DNA of 5,033 nt from contig CAIVJV010000134.1 of the NCBI GenBank assembly GCA_903906325.1, positions 1-5,033 on the forward strand, written 5' to 3'. How positions within the stretch are numbered: position 1 is the first letter of the stretch; each line of letters opens with the position of its first letter. Shown here piece after piece: positions 1 to 5,033 of the stretch. Below the pieces are notes generated by a model. The model was not told where the DNA came from, searched no databases, and saw only the letters and a program-made list of their open reading frames with translations. This DNA comes from an uncultured Gemmatimonadota bacterium (GTDB lineage: Bacteria > Gemmatimonadota > Gemmatimonadetes > Gemmatimonadales > Gemmatimonadaceae). Made by a program: the position numbers and the translations under genes.

Positions 1-1976
1 AGGCAGAGCCCCGTGAGCGTCGTCCATCCATTCGCACGGAGCAGCGTGCCGATCGCCGAGGCGTCCAACTCGAAGAGGACCCCGGCGCCGGCGCCGGCCT
101 CGGGGCCCCCGGTGGTCAGTGCGGTGAGCATCAGGACCGTGGGGATGATGATCTCGTTCGCGGGGATCGCGACGAGATACGCGAGGAGGATCACACCATT
201 CAGCCCGATCAACACCCCGAGGGGGTCGAAGGCGCGGACGAGATGGGCGGCCACGCTCTCGCCGCCCCAGCCCACATTCCCGATGAGCCAGATCACGGCG
301 CCCGCCGGCGCTGCGAAGACGATCGCGCGCCAGAGCACGATCAGCGTGCGATCGATCACCGAGGTGTACAGCGTCTGCAGCAGGCGCGGGGGACGATACG
401 GGGGGAGCTCGAGACTGAAGCTCGTCGCCTCGCCACGTAACAGCGTGTGGGTGAGGACCCACGAGGCGCCGAACATGATGGCGATCCCGAGGAGCGTGAT
501 GCCGACCACCGCCCCAGCGGAGACGAGCCCGGCCAGCGCCGGGGGCGCGAGGACGCCGATGAAGAGCGAGGCCATCAGGATCTGCGTCGGCCAGCGTCCA
601 TTGCAGAGGGAGAAGTTGTTCGTGATGATCGCGATGAGACGCTCGCGTGGGCTGTCGATCACGCGCGTCGCGACCACCCCGGCCGCGTTGCAGCCGAATC
701 CCATGCACATCGTGAGCGCCTGCTTGCCATGCGCGCCCACCCGCCGGAACAACCCGTCGAGGTTGAACGCCACGCGCGGGAGGTAGCCGAAGTCCTCGAG
801 CAGCGTGAAGAGCGGGAAGAAGATCGCCATCGGCGGGAGCATCACCGAGACGACCCAGGCCGTCGCGAGATAGACGCCGTCGAGGACGAGCCCGCTGATC
901 CAACGCGGCAGCCTGATCGACGCGGCGAGCCCCTGCAGCCAGGGGTGCCCCTGATCGATCAGCAGTTCGGCGAGCATCCCAGAGGGGACGTTCGCGCCCG
1001 CGATGGTCAGCCAGAACACCACGCCGAGCATCGCGATCATCAGCGGGAACCCCGTGAGCGGGCTCGTCAACCATCGGTCGAGCCGTCGATCGAGATCGAA
1101 TCCGACCTTGGCGAGCCCCACCTTCTGCGCGCGCGCGGCGATCTGTGCCGCCGCGGCGTAGAGCCCCTCGGCGATCCGATCATGGAAATCCGCGGGGAGC
1201 CGCCACCGCACCGCGCTCGCCACCGCGAGCACCTGTGCTGGCATCGTCTGTTCGACGCGTTCGTCGGCGTTGAGCAGTCGGAGCGCGACCCAGCGACTGT
1301 TGGGACGCTCGGGGGTCGCCGCTCGCACCGCCACCTCCACCTCGGCGATCGACGCCTCGACCTCAGGGGCGAAGGTGCGCACGCGCGTCGGCGCGGGGGC
1401 GATCACCCCGGTCGCGACGTCATGCACCGTTTGGCGCAGGGCGTCGATCCCCTCGCCGCGTCGTGCCGCCGCGGGGATCACCGGGACGCCCAGCTCCGTC
1501 GCGAGCTTGGCCGGATCGACGGCGATCCCGAGCCGCTTCGCTTCGTCCATCAGGTTGAGACAGATCACCACATGCGGGGTGATCTCGAGCACCTGCAGGG
1601 CGAGGTTGAGATTCCGCTCGAGGCGCGTCGCATCGAGCACGAGCACGGTGACGTCGGGGGCGCCGAAGAGCAGGGTATCGCGCGCGACCTCCTCATCCGT
1701 GCTCGCCGCCTGCAGGGAGTAGGTCCCCGGGAGATCGATCAGTCGATATCGCGTGGCCCCGACATTGAAGCGCCCTTCCGCGCGCGTGACCGTCTTCCCG
1801 GGCCAATTCCCCGTGTGCTGGCGGAGCCCGGTCAGCGCGTTGAAGACGGTGCTCTTCCCGACGTTCGGGTTCCCGGCGAGCGCGACCAGGTGATCGAACC
1901 CGCCGGAGCGCACGCCAAGCTGCACGAGCGACTCGTCCTGGCGTGGGAGCCGGGTACGCATCGTGGTGGTCGCCAT
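1..1976 (-). CDS. feoB: Ferrous iron transporter FeoB, C-terminal end cut by window edge
   Basis: FeoB is the inner-membrane Fe(2+) transporter with a cytoplasmic N-terminal G domain. The frame is open without a stop from ATG at 1976 to base 3 (658 residues). The G domain shows G1 GNPNVGKST (35-43), a switch I region around QHTGNWPGKT, G3 DLPG (81-84) and G4 NLMD (141-144). G5 is degenerate: AAARRGEG from 169, where other FeoBs have Ser. A helical GDI-type linker follows to about residue 300, and the membrane part begins after LTSPLTGFP. The core has LEDFGYLPRVAFNLDG, then MCMGFGCNAAG (Cys424, Cys429) and TNNFSLCNGRWP (Cys458), a pattern I recall from Firmicutes-type rather than E. coli-type (GCNVPA) FeoB. 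PANEIIIPT (605-613) and GWTTLTGLC lie near the end. FeoBs usually extend some 50-80 residues further. No Shine-Dalgarno sequence is visible; the start overlaps the upstream gene's stop, so translation is probably coupled. Confidence 0.97.
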   Translation of the reverse strand, partial: MATTTMRTRLPRQDESLVQLGVRSGGFDHLVALAGNPNVGKSTVFNALTGLRQHTGNWPGKTVTRAEGRFNVGATRYRLIDLPGTYSLQAASTDEEVARDTLLFGAPDVTVLVLDATRLERNLNLALQVLEITPHVVICLNLMDEAKRLGIAVDPAKLATELGVPVIPAAARRGEGIDALRQTVHDVATGVIAPAPTRVRTFAPEVEASIAEVEVAVRAATPERPNSRWVALRLLNADERVEQTMPAQVLAVASAVRWRLPADFHDRIAEGLYAAAAQIAARAQKVGLAKVGFDLDRRLDRWLTSPLTGFPLMIAMLGVVFWLTIAGANVPSGMLAELLIDQGHPWLQGLAASIRLPRWISGLVLDGVYLATAWVVSVMLPPMAIFFPLFTLLEDFGYLPRVAFNLDGLFRRVGAHGKQALTMCMGFGCNAAGVVATRVIDSPRERLIAIITNNFSLCNGRWPTQILMASLFIGVLAPPALAGLVSAGAVVGITLLGIAIMFGASWVLTHTLLRGEATSFSLELPPYRPPRLLQTLYTSVIDRTLIVLWRAIVFAAPAGAVIWLIGNVGWGGESVAAHLVRAFDPLGVLIGLNGVILLAYLVAIPANEIIIPTVLMLTALTTGGPEAGAGAGVLFELDASAIGTLLRANGWTTLTGLC
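82..97. repeat. Short GGCGCC tandem/palindrome inside feoB
   Basis: Two GGCGCC units plus flanking bases make a perfect 16-base self-complementary stretch. In the feoB frame it encodes an alternating Ala-Gly run (residues 627-632) that joins two membrane segments. It is most simply a flexible loop in GC-rich coding DNA, though such a stretch could be prone to slippage in unit length between strains. Confidence 0.5.
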
Positions 1977-1978
1977 CA
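1974..1978 (-). promoter_or_regulatory. TGATG stop-start overlap coupling the regulator gene to feoB
   Basis: Read on the minus strand, the TGA stop of the regulator gene shares its A with the ATG of feoB. No purine-rich ribosome-binding site precedes this ATG; the upstream bases are C/G-rich (GACCCCCTG). Translation of feoB therefore most likely depends on ribosomes finishing the upstream gene, which would fix the ratio of regulator/FeoA protein to transporter. The overlap is seen directly; the coupling is inferred. Confidence 0.75.
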
Positions 1979-2839
1979 GGGGGTCCCGGGGCGGTCGTCG
2001 GACTCGATCGCGATCCAGCGGGCCTGCTGGCGACGCAGCGCGATCAACGCGCCACGGATCCGGTAGGCGATCGGGTCGCCAGCGGCACTGCGCATCTCGG
2101 CGGTGATCGCGGTGCCGGGGACGACGCCGAGGTCGAGGAGGCGCCGCCGCTGGGGGCCGCGGCAGTCGGGGGTGAGCCGAACGACGCGTGCGGTCGCCCC
2201 CACGGGGAGATCGGCCACGGTGCGGACGGGGACCACGGGCGGGGCCGCCGGCGTGGCGGCTCGTGCACCAGGGAGGGCGAGGGAGACCGGTTCCGGGAGG
2301 GCGTCGAGTGGCAGGGGGAGTTCGCCCGCCGCCGTGGGGATCGGTTCCCCATGCGGGTCGAAGCGGGGCTGTCCCAGTCGGGCCGCGAGCGCGTCGATCT
2401 CCGCGGCGGAGAGGCGGTGCTCCTCCTCCTCGGCGACCTCGTGCCATTCGTCGGGGGCGAGCCCGGTGCGGTCGGCGAGGAAACGCTCGAGCAGGCGGTG
2501 CGAGCGGACGAGCTGGAGCGCGGCGGTGCGCCCGTCGTCGGTGAGTCGGTAGCCGTGGTCGCTCGGGTGCGCGAGTCCGGTGGAGACCAGACGGTCGAGC
2601 AGTCGCAGGGCGACGGGGCGGGGGATGGCGAGGGCGCCGGCGACAGCGTCGAGGTGCACCGGGCGCGCCTCACTCGAGCGGTGCACGAGGTATTTGAGCG
2701 CATCCTCGGTGCGGGCGCGTTCGGAGAGGCGGAGCCGGCGGCGGAGGCGCGCGGCGAGGCCGGTGCGCGGCCAGACCACGGCGAGGGTGGCGGCGGCGCC
2801 CACGGCGAACCAAGCGAGGGCGAGGCGGGGATCGGTCAT
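1976..2839 (-). CDS. Membrane-tethered DtxR/MntR-type metalloregulator fused to a FeoA domain
   Basis: This 287-residue protein probably senses Fe(2+) or Mn(2+), controls the feo operon and supplies the FeoA function. Residues 6-23 form one hydrophobic helix, followed by Arg31, 33, 34, 35 and 37. The positive-inside rule then puts the rest in the cytoplasm. A DtxR-like winged helix spans about 40-105 (recognition region near 63-84, wing near 91-101). The metal/dimerisation domain (106-168) contains HRLLE and HEVAEEEEH. Aligned by eye to DtxR and MntR, the ligand set is Asp46, His114, Glu118, His133, Glu137, Glu140 and His141; Glu137 replaces DtxR Cys102, as in MntR. A Pro/Ala-rich linker (about 170-204) leads to a FeoA domain (205-280) with the RRRLLDLGVVPGT signature. 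ATG at 2839 is chosen because an upstream in-frame ATG at 2911 would place the candidate operator inside the coding sequence and add 24 residues of no family character. No ribosome-binding site is evident. feoB follows with a one-base overlap. Confidence 0.9.
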   Translation of the reverse strand: MTDPRLALAWFAVGAAATLAVVWPRTGLAARLRRRLRLSERARTEDALKYLVHRSSEARPVHLDAVAGALAIPRPVALRLLDRLVSTGLAHPSDHGYRLTDDGRTAALQLVRSHRLLERFLADRTGLAPDEWHEVAEEEEHRLSAAEIDALAARLGQPRFDPHGEPIPTAAGELPLPLDALPEPVSLALPGARAATPAAPPVVPVRTVADLPVGATARVVRLTPDCRGPQRRRLLDLGVVPGTAITAEMRSAAGDPIAYRIRGALIALRRQQARWIAIESDDRPGTP

Positions 2840-2850
2840 GGCGGGTGCGA

Positions 2851-2868
2851 ATTTCGTACGTCCTAAAT
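2851..2868. promoter_or_regulatory. Candidate DtxR-family operator (imperfect 18-bp palindrome)
   Basis: On the minus strand the site reads ATTTAGGACGTACGAAAT. Seven of the nine base pairs between the two arms are symmetric about the central ACGT. It is one of very few AT-rich patches in this GC-rich window. It ends 11 bases upstream of the start codon of the DtxR-like gene, where an autoregulatory operator would be expected. The TTTAGG half resembles the TTAGG half-site of known DtxR/IdeR boxes, but the second half (CGAAAT) fits less well. Binding by the adjacent regulator is an inference. Confidence 0.5.
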
Positions 2869-2895
2869 CAGGGGGCCGGGCGCCGACAGGGTCAA
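2865..2895 (-). promoter_or_regulatory. Possible promoter of the feo operon
   Basis: On the minus strand, TTGACC (2895 to 2890) matches five of six bases of the sigma-70 -35 consensus. A weak T-rich -10-like hexamer (TGATTT, 2870 to 2865) lies 19 bases further on and partly overlaps the palindrome at 2851-2868. If real, a repressor bound at the palindrome would block polymerase, and the 5' untranslated leader would be very short. The -10 element is poor and the spacing is long, so this is tentative. Confidence 0.3.
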
Positions 2896-2976
2896 GTGCT
2901 TGCCAGCGCACCCGGACGGGGGATTGCTTTCGCTCCGCCCGGTGCGACCCATGGGCCTCCCTCCTCCGACCCCACC

Positions 2977-4455
2977 GTGTCCGCCTCGCCCACCCTCCGC
3001 CGCGACCTCGGCTTCCTCGGCCTCACCGCCACGGGCGTCTGCTCCATGGTCGGCGCGTCCATTCATATCATGCCCTTCCTGGTCCAGGTGACGGTCCCCG
3101 GGATCGGGCCCTGGGTCCTCCCGGCCTTCGCCTTCGCCGCGCTCCCCGCCTTCCTCGCCGCCCTCGCCTACGCGGCGCTCGCCTCGGCGATGCCACGAGC
3201 CGGCGGGAGCTACCTCTTCGCGAGTCGAGGGCTCCATCCCTCCCTGGGATTCGTCGCCTCGTTCTCGCAGTGGGTGGGCCTCTCGGTCGTGATCGGTGCG
3301 GTGTCGCACGTGATCCCGGTCTTCGTGAGTGGCGTGGCCGAGGGGCTCGGTGCCGGTGGCCTCGCGACCACGCTCCTCGACGGCCCCGTGCGGCTCGCGA
3401 TCGCCCTCCTCCTCGTCTGGGGCTTCGTGGGGCTCAACCTGCGCGGACTCGCGGCGTATGAACGGACGCTGATCCCCCTCATGCTCGTGATGTTCGCCCT
3501 CGGCGTGATCGTCATCCTCGTGGGCGCGTCGCACGATCAGACCGCCTTCGCCGCCGTCGTGGCATCGCGTGGTGTGGCGATCCCCCCGCCACGGACCGCC
3601 CCCTTCGACGTCGCGACCTTCATCGCCGCCGCGGCGGTGCTCTTCTCGAGCTTCATCGGGTTCGATGCGATCGCGCAGGCCGGCGGGGAGGCGCGGGATC
3701 CCGCGCGGACGCTCCCTCGCGCGATCCTCCTCACCTTCGGGGTGGTGACGGCGTTCTATCTGAGCTTCGCGGCGGCGGTGTATCACGCCGTGCCGTGGGA
3801 GGTCGTCGCGGCCACGCCGGCGGGGGAGACGCCGACCGCCTCGAGCCTCCTCGCGCCCCTCCTCTCCCCGCTTGGGCGGGCGGCGATCACCCTCGGCGCC
3901 GCCGTCGCGTTGATCAATGATCTCCCCGGGATGCTGCTCAGCGTCTCGCGGTTGATGTTCGCCTGGGCACGCGACGGGGTGTTCCCCGCGTGGGCCGCCG
4001 ATGTGCACCCGGTCACCCGCACCCCGCGGGCCGCGCTGCTCGCCAGCGGGGCGATGGCGACGGTCGGGGTGCTCCTGAGCCATGCCGCGGGGAGCTTCTC
4101 CAAAGGGGTGGACATCATGGTGGTCGCGATGCTCGTGAACTTCCTGCTCATCGCTCTCGCGCTCCTCGTGATCCCGAGGCGGCACCCGGCGCTGGCGGCG
4201 CGGATGACCTTCCTGCGCTCCCCTCGCGTACGGTCGATCGTGGGCATCGCCGGGGTCTCGGTGCTCTCGCTCTTCCTCGCGGTCCATGTCCGCCGCGAAC
4301 TGGCCACCCCGGTCACGGTCTGGTACGAGCGTCCGCTCGCGGTCTGGGCGGTGGTGATGGGGATCGGGCTCCTGATCCATCGCGTCGAACTCCGCCGCCT
4401 CCGTGTGCGTGAGGGGGATCTCGCGGCGCGCTTCGCCTCCCTTCCCGAGGAGTAG
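2977..4455 (+). CDS. APC-superfamily (amino acid permease-like) transporter
   Basis: This is an integral membrane transporter of about 492 residues with roughly twelve hydrophobic segments, a normal size for an APC permease. Family features in order are: a first helix beginning after LRRDLGFLGLTATG (from about residue 13); MPRAGGSYLFASRG after the second helix; a sixth helix with SSFIGFDAIAQAGGEARDP (about 224-242), matching the usual GFDAIA...E...P pattern; and SRLMFAWARDGVFP in the loop after helix 8. The first-helix motif GVCSMVGASIHIMP (20-33) departs from the usual GxGxxIGxGIF. The last helix (about 450-470) is followed by a charged tail. The start is the in-frame GTG at 2977, just before conserved sequence. 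The frame stays open upstream to GTG 2845, but that would overlap the putative feo control region. No clear Shine-Dalgarno sequence is seen. The gene diverges from the feo operon, with an aldo/keto reductase 7 bases downstream. Substrate is unknown; amino acids or polyamines are family expectations only. Confidence 0.88.
   Translation: MSASPTLRRDLGFLGLTATGVCSMVGASIHIMPFLVQVTVPGIGPWVLPAFAFAALPAFLAALAYAALASAMPRAGGSYLFASRGLHPSLGFVASFSQWVGLSVVIGAVSHVIPVFVSGVAEGLGAGGLATTLLDGPVRLAIALLLVWGFVGLNLRGLAAYERTLIPLMLVMFALGVIVILVGASHDQTAFAAVVASRGVAIPPPRTAPFDVATFIAAAAVLFSSFIGFDAIAQAGGEARDPARTLPRAILLTFGVVTAFYLSFAAAVYHAVPWEVVAATPAGETPTASSLLAPLLSPLGRAAITLGAAVALINDLPGMLLSVSRLMFAWARDGVFPAWAADVHPVTRTPRAALLASGAMATVGVLLSHAAGSFSKGVDIMVVAMLVNFLLIALALLVIPRRHPALAARMTFLRSPRVRSIVGIAGVSVLSLFLAVHVRRELATPVTVWYERPLAVWAVVMGIGLLIHRVELRRLRVREGDLAARFASLPEE
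4447..4452 (+). promoter_or_regulatory. Ribosome-binding site of the aldo/keto reductase gene
   Basis: GAGGAG lies ten bases before the ATG at 4463, inside the last two sense codons of the permease gene. It is the only good Shine-Dalgarno match among the four gene starts here. It supports the 4463 start and independent re-initiation at the second gene of a permease-reductase operon. Confidence 0.6.
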
Positions 4456-4462
4456 GTCGTCC

Positions 4463-5033
4463 ATGTCCACGATCAGTCGTCACGTCATCGGCCCCGACCT
4501 CTCCATCGCGCGGATCCTCACCGGGCTCTGGCAGGTCGCCGACCAGGAGCGCGATGGGCGCGCGATCGATCTCGACCGCGCGGCCGATGCGATGGCCCCC
4601 TACGTGGCCGCAGGGTTCACCACCTTCGATATGGCGGACCATTATGGGTCGGCCGAGGAGATCGTCGGACGCTTTCGTGCGCGTCCAGGTGCGCCCGCCA
4701 CGCAACTCCTCACCAAGTGGGTCCCTGAGCCGGGGCCGATCACCCGTGCGATGGTGCACGCGGCCGTCGATCGCGCCTGCCGCCGCATGCAGGTCGAGCG
4801 GATCGATCTCCTGCAGTTCCATGCGTGGAGCTATGCGCATCCCGCGTGGCTCGACGCCCTCTTCTATCTCGACGAGCTCCGCCGGGAGGGGCGCATCGCG
4901 CACCTCGGGCTCACGAACACCGATACGGCGCATCTGCGCCTGGCGGTGGAGAGCGGGATCCCGATCGCGACCAATCAGCTCTGCTATTCGCTCTTGGATC
5001 AGCGTGCGGCGGGGGAGATGGCGGCGTACTGCG
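4463..5033 (+). CDS. Aldo/keto reductase, C-terminal part cut by window edge
   Basis: This is probably a soluble cytoplasmic NADPH-dependent oxidoreductase with a TIM-barrel fold; 190 complete codons are present. The family's catalytic tetrad is visible: Asp56 and Tyr61 in FDMADHYGSAE, Lys85 in LLTKWVP and His120 in LLQFHAW. IDLLQFH (114-120), YLDELRREGRIAHLGLTN and the strand PIATNQLCYSLLDQR are typical of bacterial aldo/keto reductases whose seventh strand carries NQxxYSLLD. The cofactor-binding C-terminal strands and loops lie beyond the edge; members usually have about 280-350 residues. The start is ATG at 4463, seven bases after the permease stop and preceded by GAGGAG, so the two genes are probably co-transcribed. 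The substrate cannot be read from the sequence, and a link to the permease's substrate is only a guess from proximity. Confidence 0.92.
   Translation, partial: MSTISRHVIGPDLSIARILTGLWQVADQERDGRAIDLDRAADAMAPYVAAGFTTFDMADHYGSAEEIVGRFRARPGAPATQLLTKWVPEPGPITRAMVHAAVDRACRRMQVERIDLLQFHAWSYAHPAWLDALFYLDELRREGRIAHLGLTNTDTAHLRLAVESGIPIATNQLCYSLLDQRAAGEMAAYC

Noticed and set aside
447..2066. A 539-codon open frame on the plus strand opposite feoB
   Set aside because: The translation is Arg/Glu/His/Asp-rich low-complexity sequence with no family features, as expected for the antisense of a GC-rich gene. FeoB motifs fill the other strand.
2840..2911. An upstream ATG at 2911 for the regulator gene (24 extra residues)
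   Set aside because: It would put the palindrome and the promoter-like element inside the coding region and add residues of no recognisable character before the membrane helix.
2900..2928. Promoter for the permease (TTGCCA at 2900-2905)
   Set aside because: The -35-like hexamer has no acceptable -10 partner at the right distance; the best is ATTGCT. It was not strong enough to annotate.
2845..2976. GTG at 2845 as start of the permease
   Set aside because: It would cover the palindrome and start only six bases from the regulator's start codon on the other strand. The extra residues look non-conserved and membrane homology begins only after residue 45 of that version.
2977..4455. The permease as an NRAMP-type metal transporter, given its neighbour feoB
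   Set aside because: The NRAMP DPGN and MPH motifs are absent. The GFDAIA...E...P helix-6 pattern and PRAGGSY loop are those of APC amino acid permeases.
2863..4470. A 535-codon open frame on the minus strand opposite the permease gene
   Set aside because: It is very rich in Arg, Glu, Gly and His without motifs. The plus strand carries a clear transporter with membrane helices, so this is an antisense shadow.
1..5033. CRISPR arrays, tRNA/rRNA genes, insertion sequences or intrinsic terminators
   Set aside because: No regularly spaced repeats, RNA-gene motifs, transposase-like frames or GC hairpins followed by T-runs were found by eye. Both operons continue beyond the window, so their terminators lie outside.

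Overview
The window is high-GC DNA (I estimate about 70%) with dense coding on both strands and almost no intergenic space. It looks like a bacterial chromosome segment. I see no mobile element, tRNA, rRNA or CRISPR array. The high GC, a FeoB of the CNAAG class and a membrane-tethered DtxR/FeoA regulator would fit Gemmatimonadota or a related Gram-negative group. That placement is an impression from protein style and was not tested.

Left half, minus strand: a ferrous-iron uptake operon read right to left. The first gene (2839 to 1976) encodes a 287-residue protein with an N-terminal membrane segment, a DtxR/MntR-type winged helix, a metal-binding and dimerisation domain, and a C-terminal FeoA (SH3-like) domain. 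Its stop codon overlaps the start of feoB in a TGATG junction. feoB then runs off the left edge; 658 residues are present and only the extreme C-terminus is missing. The operon therefore combines a probable iron/manganese sensor and FeoA function in one protein, made together with the iron transporter.

Middle: a 137-base divergent intergenic region (2840-2976). It holds an AT-rich imperfect 18-base palindrome (2851-2868) eleven bases upstream of the regulator's start codon. This is a good candidate for a DtxR-family operator. A TTGACC -35-like element facing the feo operon lies just upstream of it.

Right half, plus strand: an APC-superfamily permease (probably a GTG start at 2977, 492 residues) with an unusual first-helix motif. 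Seven bases after its stop, preceded by a GAGGAG ribosome-binding site, comes an aldo/keto reductase that runs off the right edge with its D-Y-K-H catalytic tetrad intact. These two genes probably form a second operon. Whether they share metal control with feo through the common intergenic region is an open inference.

The most interesting element is the membrane-tethered DtxR-FeoA fusion with its candidate operator.
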